From positions 227,996 to 291,995 of the forward strand of contig CACJJI010000002.1 in the NCBI GenBank assembly GCA_902593675.1: a stretch of 64,000 nucleotides of DNA, given 5' to 3'. Below the pieces are notes generated by a model. That model did not search any database and was not told where the DNA came from. It saw nothing but the letters and a program-made list of their open reading frames with translations. Positions 10,289 through 20,083 of this stretch are shown one piece after another. The position numbers and the translations under genes were made by a program. The DNA is from an uncultured SAR86 cluster bacterium. Its GTDB lineage: Bacteria > Pseudomonadota > Gammaproteobacteria > Magnimaribacterales > D2472. Position 1 is the stretch's first letter; each line of letters opens with the position of its first letter.

Positions 10289-11745
10289 AAAGAGTTTTCT
10301 TTTACAGCAAACAATTGTTGAAAATCTAGGACGCTCATAGCCTCAAGCTGATCTTGATCAAGGCATTTTGATAAAATGGAATTTACTTTTTCATCTTCAA
10401 AAATCTTTCCTAGATTATTCTTAAATTTATTTTCTAGAACTGGGATTCCTTCCTCTCTTCTGCGCTTATGACCTATAGGATATTCGACCTCGATAGCATC
10501 TGTTGAAGAGCCATCACTGAAGAATATTTGAATTTTATTTGCTATAGATCTTTTATCAGCCTCTAGATATTCATCTGTATATCTTTTATCTTCTTTGATT
10601 GTCATCTTTTCTCTGAGCGCATCCACCCTTGGATCACTGGCAACATCATCTTCATAATGTTCTGCTATAAGATCTCCGTGAATTAATCCTATTGCGATCA
10701 TGTATTGCAAACAATGATCTCTATCGGCTGGATTATTTAACTTACCAGATTTAGAAATTATTCTTATCGCAGACTCATGTGTAGTAACTTCAATATTGGA
10801 AATTTCATCCAGTCTATCTTTAATTTGAGGATGAAGTGTAACTGCAGCTTCAACAGCTGTTTGCGCATGAAATTCAGCAGGGAAACTAATCTTAAAGAGA
10901 ACATTTTCCATAACATATGAACCAAAAGGTTGGCTTAAAGAAAGTTTTTCACCCTTAAATGAAACATCTTCAAAACCCCATGTTGGAGCAGACAAAACAC
11001 TTGGATATCCCATTTCTCCAGAAAGAGTAATGAGCGCCAGTCTAACCGCTCTGCTAGTGGCATCGCCAGCAGCCCAACTTTTCCTAGAACCAGCATTAGG
11101 AGCATGACGATAGGTTCTTAGACTTTGCCCATCTACCCATGCTTGACTAACAGCATCCATAATTTGATCAGTATTCCCGCCAAGCAACTTTGTAACAACC
11201 GCCGTTGATGCAACTTTTACAAGCAGAACATGATCGAGGCCAACCCGATTAAAACTATTTGTAAGAGCTAATACTCCTTGTATTTCGTGCGCCATAATCA
11301 TGCACTCCAATACATCTCGCATTGTTAATGGGTCTTTACCAGCAGCAACATTTTCTTGAGAAACGTAATCAGCTATTGAGAGAATAGCTCCCAAATTATC
11401 TGAAGGATGTCCCCATTCTGCGGCCAGCCAAGTATCGTTATAATCAAGCCATCGAATAATGCATCCTATATCAAATGCACCTTTCACGGGATCAAGTAAA
11501 AAATTAGTTCCTGGAACTCTTACACCATTAGGCACATTGGTGCCAGGAACAATAGGACCAAGCATTTTTGTGCATGCTGGAAAAGTTAATGCCAATAGGC
11601 CACATCCAATGGTATCAATTAAACAGTTTCGAGCAGTTGAAAGGGCAAGCTTGGAACTAATATCTTGCTTTGATACATATTCTGCAATTTCTAGAAGCAA
11701 AGAGTCAGGACCTGACCTTATATTCAGCTCAACATTATTTGACAT
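10285..11745 (-). CDS. prpD: 2-methylcitrate dehydratase (MmgE/PrpD family)
   Basis: 486 aa, full length for PrpD. Dehydrates 2-methylcitrate to 2-methyl-cis-aconitate in propionyl-CoA catabolism. Family features: [10 protein letters not shown] near the N-terminus, [19 protein letters not shown] (active-site His/Asp segment), [19 protein letters not shown] and [14 protein letters not shown]. Starts 3 nt after prpC. No acnD or prpF is nearby, so this PrpD, with a housekeeping aconitase elsewhere, should complete the cycle. Confidence 0.93.
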   Translation of the reverse strand: MSNNVELNIRSGPDSLLLEIAEYVSKQDISSKLALSTARNCLIDTIGCGLLALTFPACTKMLGPIVPGTNVPNGVRVPGTNFLLDPVKGAFDIGCIIRWLDYNDTWLAAEWGHPSDNLGAILSIADYVSQENVAAGKDPLTMRDVLECMIMAHEIQGVLALTNSFNRVGLDHVLLVKVASTAVVTKLLGGNTDQIMDAVSQAWVDGQSLRTYRHAPNAGSRKSWAAGDATSRAVRLALITLSGEMGYPSVLSAPTWGFEDVSFKGEKLSLSQPFGSYVMENVLFKISFPAEFHAQTAVEAAVTLHPQIKDRLDEISNIEVTTHESAIRIISKSGKLNNPADRDHCLQYMIAIGLIHGDLIAEHYEDDVASDPRVDALREKMTIKEDKRYTDEYLEADKRSIANKIQIFFSDGSSTDAIEVEYPIGHKRRREEGIPVLENKFKNNLGKIFEDEKVNSILSKCLDQDQLEAMSVLDFQQLFAVKENSF

Positions 11746-11748
11746 GAT

Positions 11749-12870
11749 TTACTCCCTATCTTCGATGTCAATCCAAACAGAAGTCTCGGGACCTGTATAT
11801 TCTGCGCTTGGTCTAATAATTCTATTATTGGCTCTTTGCTCCATACAGTGAGCAGTCCAACCCGTTACTCGTGACATTACAAAGATTGGAGTAAAGAGTT
11901 TTGTTGGAATTCCTAAATAGAAATAGGCAGAAGCATGAAAAAAATCTGCATTGGGAAATAATTTCTTCTCATCCCACATTACCTTCTCGACTTCTTCTGA
12001 GACCTGATACAAGGAATCATCTCCGTATTCTTGAGATAACTCTTTAGAAAATTCTTTTATTACAGCGTTTCTTGGGTCTCTTTCAGAGTAAATAGCATGA
12101 CCAAAACCCATGATTTTTCCCTTGTTAGCAAGCATATCCAAGATATTTGCTTTTGCTTCATCTCTTGTCTTCCAGTTTTCAATCATTTCCATTGCAGCTT
12201 CATTAGCTCCACCATGCAGAGGGCCTTTTAAGGAACCTATAGCGGCTACAACACAAGAAAAAATATCTGACATTGTGGATGCACAAACTCTAGCAGTAAA
12301 AGTAGATGCATTAAATTCATGCTCAGCATATAGGACCAAAGAAGCATCCATGACTCGCCTATGAAGATCTGACGGAGACTTACCATGAAGTATGTGTAGA
12401 AAATGACCGGCCATTGTATCTTCATCATTTACCAAACTAATATCTTCACCATCATGAGAAAACTTATACCAGTAAGTAACTATCGATGGCATGGTTGCAA
12501 CCATTCGATTGATAGAATCCATTTGAGCATCCATAGATTCCTCAGGCTCGAGATTTCCCAGCATCGAACATCCGGTTGCCATTACCGCCATTGGGTGAGC
12601 TGAGGCAGGGATTTCTCTAAGAACTTTCTTCAATGCATCTGGAAGATCTCTTAAACTTTTTAATAAAGATTTATAATCTGATAATTCTGACGCATTTGGC
12701 AATTTGCCATAAAGAAGAAGATAAGCAACCTCCTCAAATGTTCCTTTTTCAGCTAATGTCTCAATTTTATGGCCTCTATAAGCCAACCCTTCTTCTTGCC
12801 CAACCGTACAAAGTGATGTCTCACCTGCAACTTGACCTCGGAGCCCAGCACCCTCTAACTTCTTAACCAT
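11749..12870 (-). CDS. prpC: 2-methylcitrate synthase
   Basis: 373 aa, citrate-synthase fold, in the short size class typical of PrpC. Condenses propionyl-CoA with oxaloacetate. Motifs: AYRGHKIETLAEKGTFEEVAYLL, LHGGANEAAMEMI (first catalytic His), MGFGHAIYSERDPRN (second His) and RIIRPSAEYTGP. The ATG directly abuts the prpB stop. A strong AAGGAAGGAG lies about 9 nt upstream inside the prpB end, one of the clearest ribosome sites in the window. Context with prpB and prpD separates it from ordinary citrate synthase. Confidence 0.93.
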   Translation of the reverse strand: MVKKLEGAGLRGQVAGETSLCTVGQEEGLAYRGHKIETLAEKGTFEEVAYLLLYGKLPNASELSDYKSLLKSLRDLPDALKKVLREIPASAHPMAVMATGCSMLGNLEPEESMDAQMDSINRMVATMPSIVTYWYKFSHDGEDISLVNDEDTMAGHFLHILHGKSPSDLHRRVMDASLVLYAEHEFNASTFTARVCASTMSDIFSCVVAAIGSLKGPLHGGANEAAMEMIENWKTRDEAKANILDMLANKGKIMGFGHAIYSERDPRNAVIKEFSKELSQEYGDDSLYQVSEEVEKVMWDEKKLFPNADFFHASAYFYLGIPTKLFTPIFVMSRVTGWTAHCMEQRANNRIIRPSAEYTGPETSVWIDIEDRE

Positions 12871-13752
12871 TTACTTATTCTCCTTCCTTTTAAATAATTC
12901 ATCTAACTTTTGTTCAAATGAATGATAGTTTAAATACTCATACAGTTCATCTCTTGTCTGCATTTTATCAATTGAATTTGCTTGAGATCCGTTTGCAATA
13001 ATGTCTAGATACACGCCCTCTGCAGCTTTATTCATTGCTCTAAAAGCAGATAAAGGAAATAGCATTATATCAACTCCAACTGATGCAAGCTCCTTTGCAG
13101 TAAAAAGAGGTGTTTTTCCAAATTCAGTAATATTTGCAAGAAGTGGAACTTGTAATGCATCCTTAAATTGCTTGTAATCCTCTAAACTAGATACAGCTTC
13201 TAAAAACAATCCATCTGCTCCAGCTGCAATGTATTCTTTGCATCTATCAATAGCACCTTCTATTCCTTCAGATGCATAGGAATCAGTTCTCGCCATAATG
13301 AAAAAACTTTCATCTGTTCGAGCATCAACTGCGGCTTTAATTCGATCACTCATTTCAATTTTGTCGACTAGATTTTTATTTGGCCTATGGCCACATCTTT
13401 TTTGAGTCACTTGATCTTCAATATGAACAGCTGCAACATCTGCAGAAATCATCTCTTTGATAGTTCTTCCAATGCTAAATGCACCACCAAAACCAGTGTC
13501 AATATCAATCAAAAGAGGGAGGTTTGTTGCTTGAGTAATTCTTCTTGAATCTTCAGCAACATCATTTGAAGTTGTGATGGCTAAATCTGGCAGTCCAAAA
13601 GATGCAGTTGCAACCCCTGATCCAGAAAGATACAGGGCTTTATGGCCGGCACTTTCTGCCATTTTCGCACAATATGCATTGACGGCACCAACTACCATCA
13701 AAGGATTGTTTTCTGCTATTGCTTCTCTAAATTTTTGCCCCGGAGTATTCAT
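12871..13752 (-). CDS. prpB: 2-methylisocitrate lyase
   Basis: 293 aa. Cleaves 2-methylisocitrate to pyruvate and succinate. The isocitrate-lyase superfamily active-site loop is visible as QKRCGHRPNK near residues 117-126, preceded by VAAVHIEDQ and the Mg-binding LLIDIDTGFGGAF. ARTDSYASEGIEGAIDR is also family-typical. First of the prpBCD trio, 39 nt after queH on the same strand. No prpR-type regulator is adjacent. Confidence 0.95.
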   Translation of the reverse strand: MNTPGQKFREAIAENNPLMVVGAVNAYCAKMAESAGHKALYLSGSGVATASFGLPDLAITTSNDVAEDSRRITQATNLPLLIDIDTGFGGAFSIGRTIKEMISADVAAVHIEDQVTQKRCGHRPNKNLVDKIEMSDRIKAAVDARTDESFFIMARTDSYASEGIEGAIDRCKEYIAAGADGLFLEAVSSLEDYKQFKDALQVPLLANITEFGKTPLFTAKELASVGVDIMLFPLSAFRAMNKAAEGVYLDIIANGSQANSIDKMQTRDELYEYLNYHSFEQKLDELFKRKENK

Positions 13753-13791
13753 TGATTCGTATTGTACTTTGCCAGGGGTATGTTTCCCAAA

Positions 13792-14454
13792 TTAATTATA
13801 AAATTTGATGCCTCTGATAATTCGATCTTTATTATTTTCCTGGCGCCACTTATTTGTATCCCTTAAACTGTAAACGCAGCCACAGTATTCTTGTTGATAA
13901 AACTTTTCTCTTTTTGAAATCTCAATCATTCGAGATGCACCGCCTTTTTTTCGCCAATTAAAATCCCAATAATGAACATCTTCATAGCGCTGTGCAGCCC
14001 TTAAACCCGAATCATTGATTTGTTCCATATTTTTCCAACGAGAAATTCCAAGCGTAGTCCCATAAACCTTGAAATTATTTTCATGGGCGTATAGAGCAGA
14101 TCTCTCAAATCTCATATCAAAACATTGAGTGCACCTTTTGCCTCTTTCAGGTTCATTTTCTAAACCTTTTATTCTCTCAAACCAATTTTCCTCATCATAA
14201 TCCGCATCAACAAAATCGAATCCTAGCTTGTCACAAAATCTCTTATTTTCATCCTTACGAATCTCATACTCTTCTTTCGGGTGAATGTTTGGGTTATAAA
14301 AATAAACTGTTGTTTGGATATCTGATGCTGCTACAGCCTCCATAATCTCTCCGGCGCATGGAGCACAGCAACTATGAAGCAAAAGTTTTTTCTCATTACC
14401 AGGCATCTCTAGCTTTGGTCTTGAAAAGTTATTAAGTGAAAATGGATTATCCAT
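13792..14454 (-). CDS. queH: Epoxyqueuosine reductase QueH
   Basis: 220 aa. Last step of queuosine synthesis, reducing epoxyqueuosine in tRNA. QueH (former DUF208) is the non-cobalamin alternative to QueG. Characteristic cysteines: [13 protein letters not shown] (Cys29, 30, 33), [16 protein letters not shown] and [11 protein letters not shown], likely iron-sulfur and redox ligands, plus [12 protein letters not shown]. Starts 5 nt after thrH, so it is part of the same transcription unit. Confidence 0.93.
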   Translation of the reverse strand: MDNPFSLNNFSRPKLEMPGNEKKLLLHSCCAPCAGEIMEAVAASDIQTTVYFYNPNIHPKEEYEIRKDENKRFCDKLGFDFVDADYDEENWFERIKGLENEPERGKRCTQCFDMRFERSALYAHENNFKVYGTTLGISRWKNMEQINDSGLRAAQRYEDVHYWDFNWRKKGGASRMIEISKREKFYQQEYCGCVYSLRDTNKWRQENNKDRIIRGIKFYN

Positions 14455-14459
14455 AAGTG

Positions 14460-15059
14460 TTAATTATAGCTCCTTAAAGCACTTAAGAGATTTGAATATG
14501 CATTAAAAGATGGGATTTCAGGCATTGAACTTGATATAGCTTCAGGCGCATTGATAAAGAAGCCTTGATCAGCGACCTCGAACATTTGCAAATCATTGAA
14601 GGAATCTCCTGCAGCTAAACATCTATAGCCCATAGACTGAAAGCCTAAGATTGCTTGTTTTTTCGCCTGGAGATCTCTTAATTTATAGCCAAGAATATTA
14701 TCCTCAGTATCAACATCAAGAGTGTGACAAAGCAAAAGAGGATAACCAAGCTTTTCCATTAACGGATATGCAATTTCATGAAAAGTATCAGACAAAATTA
14801 CAACTTGAAACTCTTGCCTTACCTGATTTAAAAAATCTAGAGCCCCATCAAGCAAGTCTAATTTCTCAGTTGCCTTTATTATGTCCGCTAACTTTAGATT
14901 ATGCTCTTTCATTATTTCAATTCTGTAATCCATTAGATCAGAATATGAGGGAATATCTCTGGTGGTTTTATTTAACTCAGAGATTCCAGAATCAGCAGCA
15001 ACTTGTTCCCATATTTCTGGAGTAAGGGTTCCCTCCATATCAAAACAAACTATATCCAT
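14460..15059 (-). CDS. thrH: Phosphoserine phosphatase / homoserine phosphotransferase ThrH
   Basis: 199 aa, the ThrH length. HAD-family enzyme described in Pseudomonas as a phosphoserine phosphatase and phosphoserine:homoserine phosphotransferase. HAD motif I is [10 protein letters not shown] (DxE, as in ThrH), motif [10 protein letters not shown], and motif III/IV region [26 protein letters not shown] is a ThrH-specific cap segment. It lies between a 5'-nucleotidase gene (2 nt gap) and queH (5 nt gap). It could be the cell's serine-synthesis phosphatase if no SerB exists elsewhere. Confidence 0.92.
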   Translation of the reverse strand: MDIVCFDMEGTLTPEIWEQVAADSGISELNKTTRDIPSYSDLMDYRIEIMKEHNLKLADIIKATEKLDLLDGALDFLNQVRQEFQVVILSDTFHEIAYPLMEKLGYPLLLCHTLDVDTEDNILGYKLRDLQAKKQAILGFQSMGYRCLAAGDSFNDLQMFEVADQGFFINAPEAISSSMPEIPSFNAYSNLLSALRSYN

Positions 15060-15061
15060 GA

Positions 15062-15955
15062 TTAATTCCTATTTTTAATCCCGAATGGTACATGAGCTGA
15101 AGTTACTTTTGCAGATGCATCCTCAATATTTTGTTGCTGGTCATCAAAAAAAATATCGGCTTCAAATGATTTTAAAAATTCTGATTTATTCATGCCTCCT
15201 AAAAAAAGAGACTCATCAATTCTAACTCCCCATTTTCTAAGGGTTTTAATAACTCGCTTATGAGATGGAGCTGATCTGGCAGTAACAAGGGCTGTTCTAA
15301 TAGGATTTTCACCTCCGTCTAATTCGGATTGAAGTTTATTCAGCTCAACTAAAAATGATTTAAAAGGCCCAGCCTTCAACATAGATTTTTTCTTTCGTTC
15401 ATTATCTAAAAAAGCTTTAAGCCCCTCTTCCTGAAAAACTTTCTCAGATTCATCAGAAAAAATTACTGAATCACCATCAAAAGCAATCTTAAGCAAATCG
15501 CCATCTTTAATTTTTTTCTTGGTTTTTGATGGAATAATTCTTGCAGATGGGACATTATTTTCAATAGCCATTTTGACGTCGTCTTTACTACTAGATAAAA
15601 ATAAATCTACTCCAAATGCTTTCACATACTTATATGGGCTTTCCCCGCCGCAGAATACAGCTCTACTGATATCAAGTTTGTGAGCTTCAATTGAATTAAA
15701 AACCCTAAGACCAGTGTCTGCAGTATTTCTAGACAATAGAATGACTTCTATTCTATCAGCAGACTCATAACGCTCATTAATTTTTAATATCTTAGTTACG
15801 AGGTTAAATGCCTCTCCTGGGTAAAGTATTTCGTTTTCATTTTCAATTTGATGAGTGCGATAAGCCTCAACTCCATCACTCTCAAAGATTTGATGGCTTT
15901 GACTTAAATCAAAGAGTGCTCTTGATGAAATGCCGATTACTAATTTTGAATTCAT
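15062..15955 (-). CDS. Cytosolic 5'-nucleotidase (NT5C1-like family)
   Basis: 297 aa. Matches the bacterial relatives of cytosolic 5'-nucleotidase I: VIGISSRALFDLSQSHQIFE, DGVEAYRTHQI, VILLSRNTADTGLRVFNSIE, FCGGESPYKYVKAF and DIFFDDQQQNIEDAS, which contribute the HAD-like catalytic core. Predicted to dephosphorylate nucleoside monophosphates. First gene of the minus-strand series leading to prpD and divergent from lexA; the 66-bp intergenic region contains the SOS box, so SOS control of both sides is possible. Confidence 0.85.
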   Translation of the reverse strand: MNSKLVIGISSRALFDLSQSHQIFESDGVEAYRTHQIENENEILYPGEAFNLVTKILKINERYESADRIEVILLSRNTADTGLRVFNSIEAHKLDISRAVFCGGESPYKYVKAFGVDLFLSSSKDDVKMAIENNVPSARIIPSKTKKKIKDGDLLKIAFDGDSVIFSDESEKVFQEEGLKAFLDNERKKKSMLKAGPFKSFLVELNKLQSELDGGENPIRTALVTARSAPSHKRVIKTLRKWGVRIDESLFLGGMNKSEFLKSFEADIFFDDQQQNIEDASAKVTSAHVPFGIKNRN

Positions 15956-15968
15956 ATTTTAAAGAGAG

Positions 15969-15997
15969 TTGCAGTTATCTACCAAAATTTATATACT
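15969..15997 (+). promoter_or_regulatory. lexA promoter (-35 TTGCAG, -10 TATACT)
   Basis: TTGCAG at 15969-15974 and TATACT at 15992-15997 are separated by exactly 17 bp. Expected transcription start is near 16004, giving a short leader before the lexA ATG at 16022. The -10 overlaps the first half-site of the LexA operator. Confidence 0.7.
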
Positions 15998-16011
15998 GTA
16001 AAAATATACAG
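15996..16011. promoter_or_regulatory. LexA operator (SOS box)
   Basis: CTGTAAAAATATACAG is a perfect CTGT-N8-ACAG gammaproteobacterial SOS box. It overlaps the lexA -10 element, the standard arrangement for autorepression. It is also within 41 bp of the 5'-nucleotidase start on the other strand. Confidence 0.93.
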
Positions 16012-16021
16012 TATAAATAAT

Positions 16022-16639
16022 ATGAAAGAATTAACAAAACAACAAACAAAAGTTTTAGCTTGTGTAGAAGTTTATCTCAATAAAACTGGTTTTCCACCGA
16101 CTAGAGCTGAAATATGCAAAGAGTTAGGCTTTAAATCTCCCAATGCGGCAGAAATGCATCTTAGAGCTCTTGAAAAGAAAGGCTATATTTCAATTCAAAG
16201 TGGCTCTTCAAGAGGAATATCTATTGTCAAAAGCCAGCAATCTTTCGAGCAAACTGGAGAGCAAATGCCAGTCATTGGACTTGTTGCAGCTGGATCTCCC
16301 ACCCTTGCTGAAGAAAATATTGAAAAAAGAATCTCTTGCGACCCAAATATGTTTTCTGACAGTTTTGATTATTTTTTGAAAGTGAAAGGTCTCAGCATGA
16401 TTGAGGCAGGAATTCATGAGGATGATTTGGTAGCAATTAAAAAAACTACAAATGTAAAAAATGGTGATTTAGTTGTTGTTAGGCTTGAAGATGAGGTAAC
16501 TTTAAAATATTTCAAAAAAACCAATCATAGTCTTGAGTTAATTCCAGCTAATAAAGATTTCTCAACAATTGAAGTTGACCTAAGAGAACAAGAAGCATTT
16601 GTTGAAGGCAAGAGTGTTGGTTTAATTAGAACTCACTAA
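16022..16639 (+). CDS. lexA: LexA repressor, SOS regulator
   Basis: 205 aa, full length. N-terminal winged helix with PPTRAEICKELGFKSPNAAE (about 25-44). The self-cleavage bond is Ala90-Gly91 (VAAGSP). The Ser125/Lys162 dyad is seen in VKGLSMIEAG and VTLKYFKK. The RecA-stimulated autopeptidase relieves repression after DNA damage. Preceded by its own SOS box. Overlaps the end of the opposite small gene by 4 bp. Confidence 0.97.
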   Translation: MKELTKQQTKVLACVEVYLNKTGFPPTRAEICKELGFKSPNAAEMHLRALEKKGYISIQSGSSRGISIVKSQQSFEQTGEQMPVIGLVAAGSPTLAEENIEKRISCDPNMFSDSFDYFLKVKGLSMIEAGIHEDDLVAIKKTTNVKNGDLVVVRLEDEVTLKYFKKTNHSLELIPANKDFSTIEVDLREQEAFVEGKSVGLIRTH

Positions 16640-16893
16640 TGAAGAACTACTGGTTTTTTTCTTAAGCTATTTTTTTCACTATCAAAAAAATCATCGAAAT
16701 CGATTGAATTACCGCTAACGCTCTCTATTCCAGCTCTAATCATTTCTTTGGCAACTGAAAGTTCTGCACCATTTAAAAATTCCTTTGATTCGCCTGAGAA
16801 CTCAATCTTTACTATTGGATTATCATGATCATCGGATCTCCTTAAAACAATTGTGCCGTCAGGAAGTTGGGTAAGCTCTAGGTAATTAGACAT
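16636..16893 (-). CDS. Conserved small protein of the lexA/topA neighbourhood, function unknown
   Basis: 85 aa, soluble and acidic, with no membrane segment. Begins MSNYLELTQLPDGTIVLRRS and has a helix-rich middle (ELSVAKEMIRAGIESV). I recall similar small proteins with a LPDGTIVLRR opening beside lexA and topA in pseudomonads; that recollection is the basis for calling it conserved. It lies 93 nt downstream of topA on the same strand and converges on lexA. No function can be assigned. Confidence 0.72.
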   Translation of the reverse strand: MSNYLELTQLPDGTIVLRRSDDHDNPIVKIEFSGESKEFLNGAELSVAKEMIRAGIESVSGNSIDFDDFFDSEKNSLRKKPVVLH

Positions 16894-16986
16894 AAATATT
16901 TATTATTAAACTGTAACACCCTTCTCGTAAATATTGAAAGGTTTCGATATTGATATATGAACTAATTAAGTTTATTCAAGGAATAT

Positions 16987-19614
16987 TTATTTAGAAACTT
17001 CAACCCACTTATCGCCATTATGAGAGGCAGTATTCCCAGTTTTTTTGCCATCTTTCTCAGAAGCAAGATAATGAGTATCCTCAACCTTATTATATCTAAT
17101 GATATATGGGTTCCCATCAATATCTTTTTTAGGTGCATCTAAAAGATGTATATGCTTACCTTGATCTTCTAGATACTTACATGCATCAAGTAAGGTCTCC
17201 TCAGTTACTGCTTGATTAAATTCCTCAACAGATGGCGCGCGAGTTTCTCTGTTTTTTGGATATTTACTGGCCGCTAAAAAAAGTCCTTTCATGCTATCTC
17301 TTAATAAATAAATATCTTCAAATTTAATGCAAGGAATGTTGGTAGTAATTGGTTCCATGACAATGGGTTTTGGCTCTCCATTTCTTTGAAGTGCTCTGGT
17401 TGCACCACAATCATCATTCATGCAGCCAAAATATTTTCCAAACCTACCAGTTTTTAGTTGCATTTCAGATCCGCACTTATGACAAGATAACGTTGGGCCA
17501 TCATATCCTCTAATTTTAAATGTGCCTTCTTCAACTGAAAATCCATCACAATCAGGATTGTTCGAACAGACATGCAGTTTATGATTTTCATCTAAAAGAT
17601 AATTGTCCATACTCAGATCACATTTTGGACAACGGCGTTTTGTAACTAAATGCTCTGCTTCCTCTTGATCATCAACACTAACAGCCTCATCGCCTGAGAT
17701 AAGATTCAAAGTTTTTTTGCATTGCTCATCGCCTGGTAAACTATACCCAGCACATCCTAGAAAAACTCCATTACTAGCATTTCTAATAGTTAATTTATTT
17801 TTTTTGCATTCAGGACAATTGATATTTGTCATCGTGGGAAGATTGGGAATCATACCATTTTCTTCATCCATTGCTGATAAAAGGTCATCCTGAAAGGCAG
17901 AATAATAAGAGTTTAAAACTTCTTTCCAATTCAACTCACCATTTGCAATTCTATCTAACTCATTTTCAAAATTAGCAGTAAAACTGTAATCCATGATGTC
18001 ATCAAAGCTGCTTACAAGCCTATCAGTAACAATCATTCCAATTTTTTTAACAAAGAATCGTCTATTTTGGATCTCAACATATCCTCTATCCTGAATCGTA
18101 GAAATAATATTTGCATAGGTAGAAGGTCTTCCAATTCCTCTTTTCTCTAATTCTTTTACTAACGCTGCTTCAGAAAACCTTGCTGGAGGCTTAGTGTACT
18201 TTTGCTTATTATCTAAATCCCTCAGGGTTAATTGCTGATTAACTTCAAGTGGGGGTAAAATATTCGCCTCTTGATCATCAGACTTTGACTTTACAATTCT
18301 TGTGAAGCCATCAAACACAACTTCTCTTCCAGTTGCGGAAAAAATATATTCTTCTAATTGTATTTTTGCGTTAGTAGCCAAATATTCTGCATCAGGTAAT
18401 TGTGATCCTATAAATTGTTGCCAAATTAACTCATATAATTTTTTTTCCTCATCTGACGAGGAGATTAAACCTTCTGATTTGGTTGATGCATTTGTGGGCC
18501 TTATTGCCTCATGAGCTTCTTGCGCATTTTCACTTGAAGAATATATTCTTGGAGCATTAGTAAGATATTCGTCTCCAAGATTAGTTTCGACATACATTCT
18601 TGCGTCAGCAATTGATTCAGGAGACAAAGCAGGAGCATCTGTTCTCATATAAGTAATAAGACCATTTTCATAGAGTTTTTGGGCGGTTCTCATGGTTCTC
18701 TTTACATTAAAACCTAGCTTTGTACTTGCCGCTTGCTGAAGTGTTGAAGTGATAAAAGGAGGTTTTGGTTTAACCTTAACTGGTTTTTGGGTTACCTCAC
18801 TTATAAGCAAATCTGATGATCTAATCAATTCTTCAATTTTTTTTGACTCCTCAGCTTGCAACAGCGGATCTGATTTTTTTCTATTCAGATTAAATGCGAT
18901 ACCATGATTTTTATCATTTTGTGCGTTAAATGAAATCTCCCAAAACTCATCAGGCTTAAACTTTTGAATGCTATGCTCTCGTTCTACCAAAAGTCTTAAT
19001 GCTACAGATTGGACTCTTCCAGCTGATAAATTACGGGCAATTTTTGCCCATAAAAGTGGAGATAATTCAAAACCAACGACTCTATCTAAAAACCTTCTTG
19101 CTTGTTGAGCTTCAACAAGATTTGCATCTATCTCTTTTGGATCTTCAAAAGATTCTAAGATTGCATCTTTTGTAATTTGATTAAATCTAACTCTCGAGTA
19201 ATTAAATTTGTCTGCTCCCAGCGCTTCTTGAAGATGCCAAGCTATGGCCTCACCCTCTCTATCAAGATCAGTTGCAAGATAAATTGAATCTACAGACTTT
19301 GCTGCAGTTTTTAATTCTTTAATAACTTTTGCTTTTTCAGGAATGATTTCATAATTTGCTGTCCAGCCATTATCAGGATCAATTCCCATCCTTCTAACGA
19401 GTCGTTTACGCTCATTAATTTTTTTTAGCCTTCTCTTCTCATCATCGGGAAGATCTTTAGGAATGGTATTTCTTTGTGCAGGTTTTTTAGACTTTCCCTT
19501 TGGAAGATCTCTAATATGACCAACGCTAGACTTTACAATATAGTCAGAACCTAAATACTTAGAAATAGTTTTAGCTTTAGCGGGTGACTCAACTATAACT
19601 AGGGTTTTTGACAT
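16987..19614 (-). CDS. topA: DNA topoisomerase I
   Basis: 875 aa, full-length type IA topoisomerase that relaxes negative supercoils. TOPRIM domain: VESPAKAKTISKYLG (about 8-22) and DLDREGEAIAWHL (116-128). The active-site Tyr322 lies in NGLITYMRTD. The C-terminal part has three Cys4-type zinc-ribbon segments, starting CPECKKNKL, CPKCDLSMD and CHKCGSEMQ, with a further basic tail. Starts 28 nt after the 144-aa membrane protein gene. Confidence 0.97.
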   Translation of the reverse strand: MSKTLVIVESPAKAKTISKYLGSDYIVKSSVGHIRDLPKGKSKKPAQRNTIPKDLPDDEKRRLKKINERKRLVRRMGIDPDNGWTANYEIIPEKAKVIKELKTAAKSVDSIYLATDLDREGEAIAWHLQEALGADKFNYSRVRFNQITKDAILESFEDPKEIDANLVEAQQARRFLDRVVGFELSPLLWAKIARNLSAGRVQSVALRLLVEREHSIQKFKPDEFWEISFNAQNDKNHGIAFNLNRKKSDPLLQAEESKKIEELIRSSDLLISEVTQKPVKVKPKPPFITSTLQQAASTKLGFNVKRTMRTAQKLYENGLITYMRTDAPALSPESIADARMYVETNLGDEYLTNAPRIYSSSENAQEAHEAIRPTNASTKSEGLISSSDEEKKLYELIWQQFIGSQLPDAEYLATNAKIQLEEYIFSATGREVVFDGFTRIVKSKSDDQEANILPPLEVNQQLTLRDLDNKQKYTKPPARFSEAALVKELEKRGIGRPSTYANIISTIQDRGYVEIQNRRFFVKKIGMIVTDRLVSSFDDIMDYSFTANFENELDRIANGELNWKEVLNSYYSAFQDDLLSAMDEENGMIPNLPTMTNINCPECKKNKLTIRNASNGVFLGCAGYSLPGDEQCKKTLNLISGDEAVSVDDQEEAEHLVTKRRCPKCDLSMDNYLLDENHKLHVCSNNPDCDGFSVEEGTFKIRGYDGPTLSCHKCGSEMQLKTGRFGKYFGCMNDDCGATRALQRNGEPKPIVMEPITTNIPCIKFEDIYLLRDSMKGLFLAASKYPKNRETRAPSVEEFNQAVTEETLLDACKYLEDQGKHIHLLDAPKKDIDGNPYIIRYNKVEDTHYLASEKDGKKTGNTASHNGDKWVEVSK

Positions 19615-19642
19615 ATATTATTCAACTAAAATTTGTAAAAAT

Positions 19643-20077
19643 TCATATTTCTAATAAAGCTTCTTTTATTTTAAGAAGCTCTTCAATACCAATCAATTCA
19701 TTCCAAACGATTGCTATATTGGACTGATAAAAAATAATTTCAAGTACAGAAGATGGTAATTTAGAAATTTTTTTCTCGATCATTTCAAAATTTTTTTCAT
19801 ATTTAAATGAAATTGGCTTGTAAAGTTCAAGCTTATTTTCTTTTCTCAGATAGTGTAAATTTTTTAATTCTGAAGAATTTTTAATTTGATATATTGCAAC
19901 CTCAGGATTCCAATTTTTGAATTTTTTTCTTAGCTCATTGGTTGATCCAATCTTAAATCCTTCTTTTGCAGCTTGAGTTCTAACTCGGCTGAGAGACTTC
20001 ATTTTTTTTGATGGCTTCAAAAAACCGATTGCACCAATTAAAAAAAGAATGACAAAAATAGCAATGAAAGGTTCCAT
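19643..20077 (-). CDS. Single-pass membrane protein of unknown function
   Basis: 144 aa. One N-terminal membrane helix (about 3-21), followed by a basic segment (PSKKMKSLSRVRTQAAKEGFKIG), implying an N-out, cytoplasmic C-terminus topology. The rest is a small alpha/beta domain without recognisable catalytic motifs. It lies between pyrD (6 nt) and topA (28 nt) on the same strand, so it is very likely cotranscribed. I do not recognise the family with certainty. Confidence 0.7.
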   Translation of the reverse strand: MEPFIAIFVILFLIGAIGFLKPSKKMKSLSRVRTQAAKEGFKIGSTNELRKKFKNWNPEVAIYQIKNSSELKNLHYLRKENKLELYKPISFKYEKNFEMIEKKISKLPSSVLEIIFYQSNIAIVWNELIGIEELLKIKEALLEI

Positions 20078-20083
20078 AAAACT

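Noticed and set aside
11459..11851. Plus-strand open frame across the prpD/prpC junction
   Set aside because: It is the antisense shadow of two confident genes, has no recognisable motifs, and has Ser/Pro-rich composition typical of antisense frames.
16640..16680. Rho-independent terminator after lexA (poly-T run near 16653)
   Set aside because: The T run has no GC-rich hairpin before it and lies inside the opposing small gene.
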